A stretch of 63,642 nt of DNA from Nitrosomonas sp. (GTDB lineage: Bacteria > Pseudomonadota > Gammaproteobacteria > Burkholderiales > Nitrosomonadaceae). Each line of letters opens with the position of its first letter. Positions within the stretch are counted from its first letter, which is position 1. The notes under the pieces were generated by a model, which saw nothing but the letters and a program-made list of their open reading frames with translations, searched no databases and had not been told where the DNA came from. The stretch lies in NCBI GenBank assembly GCA_020890945.1, contig JAJHPK010000050.1, forward strand, positions 1 to 63,642. Direction: 5' to 3'. Made by a program: the position numbers and the translations under genes. Below are positions 8,101 through 18,471 of the stretch, piece after piece.

Positions 8101-9189
8101 TTATATCCATTTTTTTCGCCTGAAAAAAGCAAACATACCAATACCCGCGATAATAAAAACTACCCAAATAGCCGGATAGCCCCAACGCCATTTCAATTCA
8201 GGCATGTACTCAAAGTTCATGCCATATACGCCAGCTATGAAAGTCATCGGTATGAAAATAGAAGTAAAAATGGTCAAAATTTTAATGGTTTCATTCATCT
8301 TGTTACTAAGACTGGATAAGTAAATGTCATGCATATCCGATATTCTGTCACGAAAAGAATCAACTGAATCCATCACGCGGAGTACGTGATCGTAAACGTC
8401 TCCAAAATAACGCATAGTTTTTTCTTGAATTAAATCTGAATCGGAACGTTGTAACGCCGCGAGTAATTCTCGTACCGGTCCAATATTACGACGCATAGAA
8501 ACCAGACTTCGCTTTATTCGTTGTATGGTTTGCAGCAAATTGGCATCGGAATCAAAAAAAATATTATTTTCTAAAGGACCTAAAACGTCGTCCATGTGAT
8601 CTTCAATGACAAAATATTTGTCGACAATCGTATCGATAATGACATACGCTAAGTAATCGCTATCGAATTGTCGGATACGGCTATTGCGACTATTCAAATG
8701 CCCATAGATTGAAGTAAAAGTATCATCAGTCTTTTCTTTAAAAGTGATAACGCAGTGATCTAGCAATAGAATACTAATCTGCTCATACTGTAAGCTCAAT
8801 TCTTTGTCGGGCTGAATTTCTATATCTTTGATAACGATATAGAGAAAATTATCATATTCTTCGATCTTCGGGCGTTGATGTGTACTCAAGATATCTTCGA
8901 GCACCAACGGATGAATATTAAGGAATTCTCCAATGCTTTCTATGGTGATGATATCGCTTAATCCATCGACATTAATCCAAGTGATTAAATGATCAGTTTT
9001 TAAATGTTCCAGCTCCTTCACTGAGCAAAGCTCACGTTGTATTAATGCTTCCTTAGAATATTGTGTAACAGAAATTTTGCATTCCGATTTATGCTTCTTA
9101 CCGACATGCACCAATGTTCCAGGTGGTAATCCAGACTTTTTAGAGGCACCGTTGAGTTTCTTTTTATGAGAAGATAGATTTGAAGACAT
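8101..9189 (-). CDS. corA: Magnesium/cobalt transporter CorA
   Basis: 362 residues, the normal length for CorA. A large cytoplasmic N-terminal domain precedes two C-terminal membrane helices, the first ending in the diagnostic YGMNF (GMN) motif that forms the selectivity filter. The short basic tail is RRKKWI. It works as a pentameric inner-membrane channel for Mg2+ (also Co2+/Ni2+). It lies upstream of the sensor kinase on the same strand, 162 bases away, with no sign of co-regulation beyond orientation. Confidence 0.93.
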   Translation of the reverse strand: MSSNLSSHKKKLNGASKKSGLPPGTLVHVGKKHKSECKISVTQYSKEALIQRELCSVKELEHLKTDHLITWINVDGLSDIITIESIGEFLNIHPLVLEDILSTHQRPKIEEYDNFLYIVIKDIEIQPDKELSLQYEQISILLLDHCVITFKEKTDDTFTSIYGHLNSRNSRIRQFDSDYLAYVIIDTIVDKYFVIEDHMDDVLGPLENNIFFDSDANLLQTIQRIKRSLVSMRRNIGPVRELLAALQRSDSDLIQEKTMRYFGDVYDHVLRVMDSVDSFRDRISDMHDIYLSSLSNKMNETIKILTIFTSIFIPMTFIAGVYGMNFEYMPELKWRWGYPAIWVVFIIAGIGMFAFFRRKKWI

Positions 9190-9458
9190 TGTATCTAAAT
9201 GAGAATGAGTTGCAAAAAATGCTAGCTTAAACGTTGTTGAGCAATTTCTGTGGAAAATATTGCTAATGTATCAGCAAAATACAAGGATGCAATGATGTCT
9301 ATTGTCGATACAACAAGGCAGACTATGAGAAGTAAGCTTTATCATTTTATATTAGATCGATATGAAGTTTAACCATGACTTATTGGGAACAAATATCTAT
9401 TCAAATATAAGATGTATTTATTTTTTGACTGTTTAGACTACTGTTATTAGCTTTAGTA

Positions 9459-10283
9459 ATGTCACAAAAGAACTGGAATGCGTATTTCATAGCACTATCA
9501 CCGATTTTTGAGCCATGCATACAATTCAAAGAATGGATTGAGGGTTTGCGAGAATGGCCAACGCACGATGATTTCAATCGGCTGATGATGTTCGGTCATT
9601 CTGTCATCAAAACTCATTCGGACAGAGTGATTCGTTTCGTACCACCTATTTCTACCTCTAAAAACAAAATAAAAAATAGTGCCGAAAATAGCTATGAGAC
9701 AAAAATTTATACGACGGGAGAAATTCCAACACGACTTCATAACTGGCATGATTTTTTTAATGCATTGGTATGGCAACTTTTTCCAGCAGCTAAAGCGGCG
9801 TTAAATTTTTTACACTTTAACGATTTAAAGACAGAGTTTGTACAAAATAACCAACGAAGAAGCCCTTTGAGAGATGCGGCAACGATTTTTGACGAATCAG
9901 GAATTATTGTCGTCAGCAGTAACGCTCGGTTAATAAACTTATTGCAAGCATTCCGCTGGGAAGAATTATTTTGGCAAGAGCGTGTGAACGTATTATCTGC
10001 CATGCGCTTTTATGTTTTTGGCCACGGTTTATATGAAAAAGCTCTGAATCCGTATGTTGGAATGACAGGCAAAGGTATCTGTTTTGAAGTACCCGATGGT
10101 TTTTTCGATCAAACGTTGCCTAGGCAATTGATGGAAATAGATAGATTGTTGGAGCAGCGTTTATTAGATGGCTTTTCATCCAATGCGGATTTGACGCCTG
10201 TACCGCTGCTAGGTTATCCCGGTTGGGATAAAAACAACAATGATTTCGCGTACTATCAAAACAAAAATTACTTTCGCATGTGA
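9459..10283 (+). CDS. DUF3025 family protein
   Basis: 274 residues, soluble. It matches my recollection of the DUF3025 family: HNWHDFFNALVWQLFPAAKAALN in the middle, then RRSPLRDAATIFDESG, FGHGLYEKALNPYVGMTGKG, and a C-terminal LGYPGWDKNN. The family is common in beta- and gammaproteobacteria and its function is unknown. The conserved His/Asp residues suggest an enzyme. No clear Shine-Dalgarno is seen before ATG 9459. It has its own upstream region of 269 bases, divergent from corA. Confidence 0.75.
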   Translation: MSQKNWNAYFIALSPIFEPCIQFKEWIEGLREWPTHDDFNRLMMFGHSVIKTHSDRVIRFVPPISTSKNKIKNSAENSYETKIYTTGEIPTRLHNWHDFFNALVWQLFPAAKAALNFLHFNDLKTEFVQNNQRRSPLRDAATIFDESGIIVVSSNARLINLLQAFRWEELFWQERVNVLSAMRFYVFGHGLYEKALNPYVGMTGKGICFEVPDGFFDQTLPRQLMEIDRLLEQRLLDGFSSNADLTPVPLLGYPGWDKNNNDFAYYQNKNYFRM

Positions 10284-10433
10284 TCTACTTAAGTCGTTAA
10301 TCAATAGATTGCAACGGAAAGCAGTTCATTTTATTTATCTAACTGAGCATATGTTTGTTTTGATGTTTTTCCGAATCACCTGCGGATTTTTGTTAAAATG
10401 GCAGATTAATTAACTAATTTATTGGAGTATTTG

Positions 10434-10859
10434 ATGGCAGTTGAAAGGACTTTGTCCATTATTAAACCGGATGCAGTGGCGAAAAATGTTATCGGACAGA
10501 TTTATTCTCGTTTCGAATCAAATGGGTTGAAAGTTATTGCGGCAAAAATGATTCAATTGTCGCAATCTGATGCGGAACAGTTTTATGCGGTGCATAAGGG
10601 CCGTCCATTTTTTAACGATTTGGTTAAATTTATGACTTCCGGTCCAGTGATGGTGCAAGTCTTGGAAGGTGAAAGCGCGATCAAAAAAAATCGTGACTTG
10701 ATGGGCGCGACTGATCCCAAAAAAGCGGATAAAGGCACGATTCGTGCAGATTTTGCCGATAGCATTGATGCCAATGCAGTGCATGGCTCGGATGCTGCGG
10801 AAACTGCAGCAGTCGAAATTGCTTGTTTCTTCCCCGCGCTTAACGTTTATTCCCGTTAA
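10434..10859 (+). CDS. ndk: Nucleoside diphosphate kinase
   Basis: 141 residues starting at ATG 10434, 7 bases after GGAG; a TTG 12 bases earlier is in frame but sits on that GGAG and is unlikely. The enzyme transfers the gamma phosphate of ATP to NDPs through the phospho-histidine H117 in NAVHGSD. The N-terminal [12 protein letters not shown] and [11 protein letters not shown] are family hallmarks. It is the first gene of a plus-strand run that continues with rlmN 30 bases later, the usual order in this class. Confidence 0.97.
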   Translation: MAVERTLSIIKPDAVAKNVIGQIYSRFESNGLKVIAAKMIQLSQSDAEQFYAVHKGRPFFNDLVKFMTSGPVMVQVLEGESAIKKNRDLMGATDPKKADKGTIRADFADSIDANAVHGSDAAETAAVEIACFFPALNVYSR

Positions 10860-10889
10860 AATTTCATTGGCTTTATAAAAGCGTATTCT

Positions 10890-12002
10890 GTGATTGCTAA
10901 TCTGCTTAATTATGATGCTAAAAGCTTAGCTGATTTTTTTGTTGAAATCGGTGAAAAGCCTTTTCGTGCTAAGCAGTTGTTGCGGTGGATTCATCAGTCG
11001 GGTACGGCTGACTTTGGTCATATGAGCGATTTAGCGAAAAACTTGCGTGATAAACTGGCTCATTTGGCTATTATTGAGGCACCGCAAGTCATTTCTGATT
11101 TTGTCGCAGAGGATGGAACGCGAAAATGGTTGCTGTCGGTTGGTGCCGAAAATGCGATTGAAAGTGTTTTTATTCCTGAGGTGAATCGAGGAACATTGTG
11201 TGTTTCGAGTCAAGTAGGTTGCGCGCTCGCTTGTACTTTTTGTTCAACGGGCAGGCAAGGTTTTAATCGTAACCTGACTGTGGCTGAAATTATTGGGCAA
11301 TTATGGATTGCCAATAAACTGTTACGGGAAAATTCATCGCTATCTGCGAGCGATGTTTCCACCTCAGAACGGGTTGTCAGTAATGTCGTGATGATGGGAA
11401 TGGGCGAGCCATTGGCTAATTTCGAGAATGTAGTAATGGCGCTCGATCTGATGCTCGATGATTATGCTTATGGATTATCTCGACGTCGCGTAACAGTTAG
11501 TACGTCAGGATTAGTTCCTGCGTTAGATCGATTACGCGAGCGCTGTCCGGTCGCGCTAGCTGTTTCGCTTCATGCACCTAATGATGCATTGCGAGATCAA
11601 TTGGTCCCTATTAATAAAAAATACCCACTCAATGAATTGTTAGCGGCTTGTCGCAGGTATCTCACGGTGGCGCCTCGGGATTTTGTGACTTTTGAGTATG
11701 TTATGCTAGATGGTATCAACGATAGCGTTATTCATGCACGTGAGCTGATTCAATTGGTGCAGGATACGCCGTGTAAATTTAATTTGATTCCTTTTAATTC
11801 GTTTCATGGTTCTGGTTATAGGCGATCCAAAGCAGAAAATATCCGTATTTTTCGCGATATTTTGATGCAAGCGGGCTTTGTCGTCACAGTCAGAAAAACT
11901 CGCGGCGATGATATTGATGCGGCATGCGGACAATTGGCGGGACAAGTAAAAGATAAAACTCGTAGGACAGCGACTATGCCTATCAACATGGAAATGCAAT
12001 AA
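10890..12002 (+). CDS. rlmN: Dual-specificity 23S rRNA/tRNA adenine-C2 methyltransferase
   Basis: 370 residues from GTG 10890. It is a radical SAM enzyme that methylates A2503 of 23S rRNA and A37 of some tRNAs. The CxxxCxxC iron-sulfur motif is C111/C115/C118 ([11 protein letters not shown]). [14 protein letters not shown] follows, and the second catalytic cysteine is in DAACGQLAG near the C-terminus. The length is typical. It sits between ndk and pilW, a conserved neighbourhood, and ends 8 bases before the next gene. Confidence 0.95.
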   Translation: MIANLLNYDAKSLADFFVEIGEKPFRAKQLLRWIHQSGTADFGHMSDLAKNLRDKLAHLAIIEAPQVISDFVAEDGTRKWLLSVGAENAIESVFIPEVNRGTLCVSSQVGCALACTFCSTGRQGFNRNLTVAEIIGQLWIANKLLRENSSLSASDVSTSERVVSNVVMMGMGEPLANFENVVMALDLMLDDYAYGLSRRRVTVSTSGLVPALDRLRERCPVALAVSLHAPNDALRDQLVPINKKYPLNELLAACRRYLTVAPRDFVTFEYVMLDGINDSVIHARELIQLVQDTPCKFNLIPFNSFHGSGYRRSKAENIRIFRDILMQAGFVVTVRKTRGDDIDAACGQLAGQVKDKTRRTATMPINMEMQ

Positions 12003-12010
12003 CTGACCCC

Positions 12011-12799
12011 GTGGAAAAAGAAATTTTATCAAAATTGATGTTATTGACCTTCGTGATTGGGTTCATGGGCTGTGTACAGCAACCTAGACTTGCAGAACCT
12101 ACGGAAGAAGAGAAACGAGCTCGTGCGCATCAAAGCGCCAAAGTGCATACAGAATTAGCGGGTGAATATTTCAATCGTGGTCAAATGGAAGTTGCTCTGG
12201 AAGAAATTGACGAAGCTTTAAAAGCAGAACCCAATTATGCGCCTGCACATAATGTGTTCGGGTTAATTAATATGAAGTTAAATGAAGATGCCAAAGCGAT
12301 GCAAAATTTTACGCAGGCCGTGAAATTGGCGCCGGATGATGGTGAGATACGCAATAACTATGGTTGGTTTTTATGTCAACGGTATCCACAGTTAATGGAT
12401 CAAGCGATTGAGCAATTTTCGCAATCGATCAATAATTCTTTGTACGCGACGCCAGAAATGGCATTAACCAACGCTGGGATTTGTGAAATCAAACGGCAAC
12501 GGTATGATGAGGCGCATACTTATTTGCGTAAGGCATTGTTAAAGCAGCCTAATTACTTTTCAGCGTTACTTGCTTTGGTTGATCTGGATTTTCAACGTGG
12601 CAAATTAGTTGAAGCCAAGTCAAAATTGACTGAACTCATGCAAAACAATTCGCCAACACCAGAAAGCCTTTTGCTTGCTATAAAAATTGAACAAGCAGCG
12701 GGGGATCAAATGACGGTGGATAGCTATATTTTTCAATTGCAGAAACGCTTTCCTGATTCAAATGAAGCGATTCTTGTTCGTGAAGGAAAATTGAATTAG
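12011..12799 (+). CDS. pilW: Type IV pilus assembly lipoprotein, TPR
   Basis: 262 residues from GTG 12011; an ATG 27 bases later is the alternative. A lipoprotein signal ends in GFMGC with the lipidated Cys21. About five TPR units follow (for example AEPNYAPAHNVFGLINMKL and PDDGEIRNNYGWFLC). PilW/PilF pilotins act at the inner face of the outer membrane, helping the PilQ secretin to multimerise. The position between rlmN and rodZ is the standard one for this gene. No other pilus gene is in the window. Confidence 0.88.
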   Translation: MEKEILSKLMLLTFVIGFMGCVQQPRLAEPTEEEKRARAHQSAKVHTELAGEYFNRGQMEVALEEIDEALKAEPNYAPAHNVFGLINMKLNEDAKAMQNFTQAVKLAPDDGEIRNNYGWFLCQRYPQLMDQAIEQFSQSINNSLYATPEMALTNAGICEIKRQRYDEAHTYLRKALLKQPNYFSALLALVDLDFQRGKLVEAKSKLTELMQNNSPTPESLLLAIKIEQAAGDQMTVDSYIFQLQKRFPDSNEAILVREGKLN

Positions 12800-12873
12800 T
12801 TGAATTCGTTGAAAGTTAAATAGTCAGTTTTTGAAATATTTTGAATCTATCGTGACATCAATAAAATAGGTAC

Positions 12874-13881
12874 ATGAATATGAATTTGGACAATGAGAAC
12901 AGTGTTAATGCCGCTACATTAGTAAATAGTGATCTTCATTCAGGTAATTTTGTACATAGCGTAGGTCATGTATTGCGCAATGCTAGGCTTGCCAGGGGCT
13001 TGAGCACCGAAGATGTGTCGCGACAATTACGGATTTCTGTACAACAAGTGGAAGCGATTGAGAAGGAAGATTTCGATAAATTACCGGGACGTACTTTTCT
13101 AAGAGGTTTTGTACGAAATTACGCCAATTTTATTCAACTGGATCCAGCACCATTATTAGAATCTCTGCCTGGTTCGGCCCCAACACTCGCGATACAACAA
13201 CAAACGCCATTAAAAAACAAACAGTTATCCTTTTCTGACGACCGTAGAGATGGTCTTGGGGGCAATCGTTTAATCTGGGTCGTTGTTTTTTTGTTCATTG
13301 CGTTAGGCGGCTATTATATAGTTGAGAAAACTACCTGGTTTCAGAGCACTTCTGATGAAAAGATCGATAAAACCGTTAAAATGGAATCGGGAAAAAGTTC
13401 GATGGAAATTCAATTGCCGATTTCTGGTTCAACGACGAATGAAATTAACTTGCCTTTCAATAAAGCGCCAGAAAATGTAAAGAGTGACGAGAAAAAAAGT
13501 AGTTCCATCTATCTTCCAAAACCTGCTGATACATTAAGCAGTAAAGCTGTTTTAGCGATAGAGGCTCCACTGCTTCCCGATAATAAATCTGAAGCATTTG
13601 AAGACGTCAAATCAGCGAATGAGAATCTGGCATCTACGGATACCGGGAGTTTATATTTTACTTTCACGGCTGATTCGTGGATTAAAGTCGTTGATGGAAA
13701 AGGGGTGGCACTGTTGGAGCAGATGCGTAAAAAAGGCAGTGAGCAAGTACTGACAGGAAAAAAACCCTTTAGTATCGTGATTGGTAATGCATCAGGCGTT
13801 GAACTCACCTATAATGACAAAGAAATTAATGTTTCTTCCTATAAAAAGCAAGATGGAACCGCACGTTTCAAACTTCAGTAG
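12874..13881 (+). CDS. rodZ: Cytoskeleton protein RodZ
   Basis: 335 residues. An N-terminal cro-like helix-turn-helix at about 30-95 (RLARGLSTEDVSRQLRISVQQVEAIE, cut here) binds MreB in this family. A single transmembrane helix lies at about 133-150. A Ser/Lys-rich linker follows, and the C-terminal periplasmic beta domain (DUF4115) contains FTADSWIKVVDGKG. RodZ links the MreB filament to the cell-wall elongation machinery. Two ATGs (12874 and 12880) are possible starts. It lies directly before ispG, as in many proteobacteria. Confidence 0.92.
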   Translation: MNMNLDNENSVNAATLVNSDLHSGNFVHSVGHVLRNARLARGLSTEDVSRQLRISVQQVEAIEKEDFDKLPGRTFLRGFVRNYANFIQLDPAPLLESLPGSAPTLAIQQQTPLKNKQLSFSDDRRDGLGGNRLIWVVVFLFIALGGYYIVEKTTWFQSTSDEKIDKTVKMESGKSSMEIQLPISGSTTNEINLPFNKAPENVKSDEKKSSSIYLPKPADTLSSKAVLAIEAPLLPDNKSEAFEDVKSANENLASTDTGSLYFTFTADSWIKVVDGKGVALLEQMRKKGSEQVLTGKKPFSIVIGNASGVELTYNDKEINVSSYKKQDGTARFKLQ

Positions 13882-13954
13882 ACAATGAGGTTTTGTTTTA
13901 AGAGATGTGAGCGTTCGTTTTGTAATCATAAGCTGTTTTATTTAAATAATTATT

Positions 13955-15193
13955 ATGTCTGAGAATGGTTTGTCTCATAAACGAAGATCCAGCGTAGGAG
14001 TTCGTGTTGGTACCGTCATGATTGGCGGCAAAGCACCGATTGTGGTGCAATCGATGACCAATACGGATACTGCTGATGAAATTGCTACCGCTGAGCAAGT
14101 GGCTCAATTAGCCCGCGCTGGTTCTGAATTGGTACGAATTACCGTTAATTCGATGGAAGCCGCGGCTGCGGTGCCTGGTATTCGCGCACGTCTTGATGAT
14201 GCGGGTTGTCATGTGCCATTAATTGGTGATTTTCATTTTAATGGGCATAAGCTGTTAACGGCTCATCCCGAATGCGCTAAAGCATTAGCAAAATTCCGTA
14301 TTAATCCTGGTAATGTCGGACAGGGAAAAAAGCGGGATGAACAGTTCGCAACTTTGATTGAGGCGGCGTGCAAATACGATAAACCGATCCGGATTGGCGT
14401 GAATTGGGGCAGTCTTGATCCCGAGATGTTGGCGCGCATTATGGATCAAAATGCATCCTCAGATGATCCTCAGGATGCAAAGTACGTGATGAGAGAAGCC
14501 TTAATCACTTCGGCGTTAGAAAGCGCGGGCAAAGCTGAGGAAATAGGTTTGAATCGAAATAAAATTGTTTTGTCTTGCAAAGTCAGTGGAGTGCAAGATT
14601 TGATCATGGTGTATCGCGAGCTTGCTAAGCGCTGTGATTATGCACTGCATTTAGGACTTACTGAGGCAGGCATGGGCTCTAAAGGTATTGTGGCTTCTAC
14701 AGCGGCTTTGGCGGTATTGTTGCAAGAAGGTGTTGGCGATACGATTCGTATTTCATTGACACCCGAGCCGGGCGGATCGCGCTCGCGTGAAGTCATTGTC
14801 GCGCAGGAAATTCTTCAAACGATGGGATTACGTGCTTTCGTGCCGTTGGTTGCCGCGTGTCCAGGTTGTGGCCGGACAACGAGCACCTATTTCCAAGAAT
14901 TGGCCGAAAGCATACAAGCATATGTGCGTGATGAAATGTTGATTTGGCGAGAACAATATGAAGGCGTCGAAAACATGACGCTTGCGGTTATGGGCTGTGT
15001 GGTGAATGGCCCGGGGGAAAGCAAACATGCCAATATCGGTATTAGTTTGCCAGGCTCGGGGGAAAGTCCTGTTGCACCCGTTTTTGTCGATGGGCAAAAA
15101 ACTGTCACGTTAAAAGGCGATAATATTGCAAATGAATTTCGGCAAATTGTGGCTAATTATGTCAGTGAAAAGTATCCAAGAAAACATATCTGA
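13955..15193 (+). CDS. ispG: 4-hydroxy-3-methylbut-2-en-1-yl diphosphate synthase
   Basis: 412 residues, the length of the proteobacterial short form. It makes HMBPP from MEcPP in the MEP isoprenoid pathway using a 4Fe-4S cluster. Visible landmarks are VQSMTNTDT near the N-terminus, FHFNGHKLL, the AACPGCGR cluster cysteines, and [10 protein letters not shown] with a further ligand near the end. Its TGA overlaps the ATG of hisS by one base (TGATG), so the two are translationally coupled. Confidence 0.97.
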   Translation: MSENGLSHKRRSSVGVRVGTVMIGGKAPIVVQSMTNTDTADEIATAEQVAQLARAGSELVRITVNSMEAAAAVPGIRARLDDAGCHVPLIGDFHFNGHKLLTAHPECAKALAKFRINPGNVGQGKKRDEQFATLIEAACKYDKPIRIGVNWGSLDPEMLARIMDQNASSDDPQDAKYVMREALITSALESAGKAEEIGLNRNKIVLSCKVSGVQDLIMVYRELAKRCDYALHLGLTEAGMGSKGIVASTAALAVLLQEGVGDTIRISLTPEPGGSRSREVIVAQEILQTMGLRAFVPLVAACPGCGRTTSTYFQELAESIQAYVRDEMLIWREQYEGVENMTLAVMGCVVNGPGESKHANIGISLPGSGESPVAPVFVDGQKTVTLKGDNIANEFRQIVANYVSEKYPRKHI

Positions 15194-16449
15194 TGGTCAG
15201 TAGTATCAAGGCAGTGCGCGGGATGAATGACATCCTGCCAGATCAATCCTACCGATGGATACATTTTGAGCAAACCATCCATCAATGGCTTGCAGCGTAT
15301 GGCTATCGGAATCTTCGCACGCCGATTCTCGAACAAACGGATTTATTTGTGCGTTCGATCGGCGAAGTGACCGATATCGTCGAAAAAGAAATGTATACGT
15401 TTATCGATCATCTCAATAACGATAGCTTAACGTTACGCCCCGAGGGAACTGCTTCGTGCGTGCGTGCCGTGATTGAGCACAATTTACTCTATGGTAGCCC
15501 GCAAAGACTGTATTATTTGGGCCCAATGTTTCGGCATGAAAGGCCGCAAAAAGGGCGTTACCGCCAGTTTCATCAAGTTGGTGTGGAAGCATTAGGATAT
15601 GAGGGACCTGATAGTGATGCTGAATTGATAATAATGTGCGCACGGTTATGGAAGTTGTTGGGGATTTCAGGTTTACGATTGGAAATTGGTACGTTAGGTA
15701 ATAGTGAAACGCGCGCAACTCATCGGGTGGATTTACTGAAATATTTAGAACAGCACCGTGATAAATTAGACGAAGATTCGCTGAGGCGGTTATACACCAA
15801 TCCATTGCGTATTCTGGATAGCAAAAATCCCGCACTCCAAGAAATTATCCATGATGCACCTAAATTGATAGACTATTTGGATTCCGAATCAGAAACGCAT
15901 TTTCAACAATTACAAAAAACCTTACGCGAGCAAGACATCGCATTTACCATCAATCTGCGCTTGGTGCGTGGCTTAGACTACTACAATCGTACGGTTTTTG
16001 AATGGGTTAGCGATCAGTTGGGTGCTCAAGGTACGGTATGTGCGGGTGGCCGCTATGATGGCTTGGTTGAACAAGTGGGTGGAAAGCCTGCGCCGGCATG
16101 TGGTTTTGCTATGGGGATTGAGCGTCTATTGGCTTTAATGGAACAAAATGATGTAGCGTCTCCTCCTGCTCCTGATGGTTATATCGTGCACCAAAGTGAA
16201 GATAGGGGTGAATTTGCATGGAAGTGCGCAGAATTTCTCCGCGATCATGGCTTCGATATTGTCTTGCATTGTGGAGGAGGGAGCTTCAAAGCACAAATGA
16301 AAAAAGCCGATAACTCCAAGGCGCGTTATGCTTTGATTATCGGTGATGATGAAGTCCAAGCAAAACAAATTACGGTAAAATCGTTACGTGAATCAACTGA
16401 ACAAGTGCGTCTGAATTTAACTGATGTGATGCAATTGATTCGACGATAA
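15193..16449 (+). CDS. hisS: Histidyl-tRNA synthetase
   Basis: 418 residues, class II synthetase. Motif 1 lies around [10 protein letters not shown], motif 2 around [20 protein letters not shown], and motif 3 around [12 protein letters not shown]. The histidine-binding segments are [15 protein letters not shown] and GGRYDGL. A C-terminal anticodon-binding domain follows from about residue 325. It charges tRNA-His. The start overlaps the ispG stop. Confidence 0.97.
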   Translation: MVSSIKAVRGMNDILPDQSYRWIHFEQTIHQWLAAYGYRNLRTPILEQTDLFVRSIGEVTDIVEKEMYTFIDHLNNDSLTLRPEGTASCVRAVIEHNLLYGSPQRLYYLGPMFRHERPQKGRYRQFHQVGVEALGYEGPDSDAELIIMCARLWKLLGISGLRLEIGTLGNSETRATHRVDLLKYLEQHRDKLDEDSLRRLYTNPLRILDSKNPALQEIIHDAPKLIDYLDSESETHFQQLQKTLREQDIAFTINLRLVRGLDYYNRTVFEWVSDQLGAQGTVCAGGRYDGLVEQVGGKPAPACGFAMGIERLLALMEQNDVASPPAPDGYIVHQSEDRGEFAWKCAEFLRDHGFDIVLHCGGGSFKAQMKKADNSKARYALIIGDDEVQAKQITVKSLRESTEQVRLNLTDVMQLIRR

Positions 16450-16474
16450 TCTTTTATTTTTCTAGGAAAATAGC

Positions 16475-17113
16475 ATGTCTGCATATTCACTTGAAGAGCA
16501 AGAAAAAATTGATGGTCTCAAAACTTGGTGGAATCGAAACGGTACCATGATGATCGTTTTATTAGCGCTGGTTGTATTTACTGCTGGTGGCGTAAAAGCT
16601 TGGCAGTTTTATCAACAGAAACAATCGCGTCAAGCTTCCGATTTATATGCTTTATTGCAGCAAGTTCAATCGTCAAATGATGCGACAAAGATCTATGATG
16701 CTGCACAACTTGTCATGACCGGTTATCCATCCAGTGGATATGCGCCTCGTGCCGCACTTATAACCGCGCAAGCCGATGTGCAGAATATCAATGGTAAGCG
16801 CGCGCTACAAAGTTTGCAATGGATTGTTAATAATGCCAAAGAAACTGCCTTACACGATTTAGCGCGTTTGCGCATTTCAGGTATTTTATTGGATGAAGAA
16901 AAATACGATGATGCTTTAAGGACTATCAGCATGCCGCACAGCGATAGCTTTTCAGGTTTATATCTGGACCGTAAGGGCGATATTTTGGTGGCGACCAATA
17001 AGCTTCCCGAAGCACGATTGAGTTACCAGGAGGCGATTAGTAAATTGAGTAAAACCAATACTTATTTCAATATAGTTCAAATGAAATTAGACGCCTTGGG
17101 TGAGTCTGATTAA
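16475..17113 (+). CDS. YfgM-type TPR membrane protein
   Basis: 212 residues. A short cytoplasmic N-terminus (YSLEEQEKIDGLKTWW) is followed by one transmembrane helix at about 22-42 and a periplasmic domain of the TPR_21 type (ALQSLQWIVNNAKETALHDLARLR, cut here). In gammaproteobacteria YfgM associates with the SecYEG translocon and PpiD as a periplasmic chaperone partner. The place between hisS and bamB is conserved. It overlaps the proposed bamB start by 14 bases. Confidence 0.85.
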   Translation: MSAYSLEEQEKIDGLKTWWNRNGTMMIVLLALVVFTAGGVKAWQFYQQKQSRQASDLYALLQQVQSSNDATKIYDAAQLVMTGYPSSGYAPRAALITAQADVQNINGKRALQSLQWIVNNAKETALHDLARLRISGILLDEEKYDDALRTISMPHSDSFSGLYLDRKGDILVATNKLPEARLSYQEAISKLSKTNTYFNIVQMKLDALGESD

Positions 17114-18347
17114 GCTCTTGTTTAACGTTGTGATACCGACCAATAACATTACATTCAAGCAATTCTTTCGATTATTCATTGTATTAATTTTATCGGGTTG
17201 CGGTAGTGTTCCTAATCCATTGGACTCACCTGTGATTGAGTCAATGAGCACTGGTATATCTGATTTTTTTGTCAAAGATGAAGAAATTGTTTATGACAAA
17301 GAAGAATTGGATGCCTTAAAAGCTGCCGAAGCGATTCCTTTGAAATGGAAAAGTAAAATCAAAGAAAGCGTCATTGCTTCTTTCCATGCAGGTTATGAAA
17401 GTAATTCGTTGTATGTTGCCGATGAATCCGGTGGGTTAACGAAATTTGATGCGGCTACTGGCGAGCAGCTTTGGCAACTCAAAACGGATGGAAAGTTTTC
17501 TGCTGGAGTTAGCGCTGGCGACCAATTGATATTGGTTGGTACCTTCAAGGGGGAAGTGCTTGCTTACAATGATGCGGGCCATATGCTTTGGCAATCGTTG
17601 CTAACCAGTGAAATTTTAAGCCCACCCCAAGTGCATAATAATATGGTGGCAGTGCGTACTTTGGACGGACGGATATTTGGTTTAGATGCAGTCGATGGGA
17701 CGCGCAAATGGGTGTACCAAGGCACCACGCCACCGTTGACCGTCAGAAGTACTGCCGGTGTGTCGTTGGCTCATGGCGCTGTATTTGCTGGATTTCCAGG
17801 CGGAAAATTAGTGGCATTGAGTTTATTTAATGGCAATGTAGGTTGGGAAGTTGCGGTGTCGCATCCACGCGGTGTCACTGAGCTTGAAAGAATTACGGAC
17901 ATTACAAGTTTACCCGTGGTCAGTAACCAGTTTGTATGTGCTGTTGCTTATCAAGGACGATTGGGTTGTTATGCATTAAATGATGGTACGCCGATATGGT
18001 CGCGTGAATCATCAAGCAGCGCTGGATTGTCGATGGATAAGGATTATGTTTACGTGACAGAAGAAAAGGGTGTCGTGGCGGCTTATGACTTGATCAGTGG
18101 TGCAGGAATGTGGAAGCAGTCCCGATTAGGCAGCAAAAGACTAACGCGGCCGATGATACAAGGACAATACGTGATTGTGGCTGATGATCAGGGATTTGTG
18201 AATGTGCTGCGTAACTATGATGGAACATTAGTAGCACGTTCTTCAACTGATGGCAGCCACATCCAAGCGCCACCTACCTTGCTGCCAGATGGTTTTGCAG
18301 TGCAAACTGCTAAAGGCGGCATATACGTTTTTAGTACCAATTTTTAG
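17100..18347 (+). CDS. bamB: Outer membrane protein assembly factor BamB
   Basis: 415 residues from GTG 17100. The lipoprotein signal ends in LILSGC with Cys35, which makes the signal rather long. A later start within the first 20 codons is possible (TTG 17118, GTG 17130). The body is a PQQ-like beta-propeller with repeated W motifs (GEQLWQLKTDG, GTRKWVYQG, GNVGWEVA, GTPIWSRE, GAGMWKQ). BamB is the lipoprotein scaffold of the BAM complex that inserts beta-barrel proteins. It sits between yfgM and der, as in the conserved cluster. Confidence 0.93.
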   Translation: MSLIKLLFNVVIPTNNITFKQFFRLFIVLILSGCGSVPNPLDSPVIESMSTGISDFFVKDEEIVYDKEELDALKAAEAIPLKWKSKIKESVIASFHAGYESNSLYVADESGGLTKFDAATGEQLWQLKTDGKFSAGVSAGDQLILVGTFKGEVLAYNDAGHMLWQSLLTSEILSPPQVHNNMVAVRTLDGRIFGLDAVDGTRKWVYQGTTPPLTVRSTAGVSLAHGAVFAGFPGGKLVALSLFNGNVGWEVAVSHPRGVTELERITDITSLPVVSNQFVCAVAYQGRLGCYALNDGTPIWSRESSSSAGLSMDKDYVYVTEEKGVVAAYDLISGAGMWKQSRLGSKRLTRPMIQGQYVIVADDQGFVNVLRNYDGTLVARSSTDGSHIQAPPTLLPDGFAVQTAKGGIYVFSTNF

Positions 18348-18471
18348 CAATTCAATCATTTAATAGAAATTTCTTTTGGTAATATTCAGGTTTAATATCT
18401 CTCTTTCACTTTCGATTCTTTTTTCTTTTCAGCGTACGCAATGTGCTGCTGAATAAAGATTGCTCAAAACT

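Noticed and set aside
15413-15835. 140-codon minus-strand frame inside hisS
   Set aside because: It is a shadow of a well-conserved synthetase gene on the other strand.
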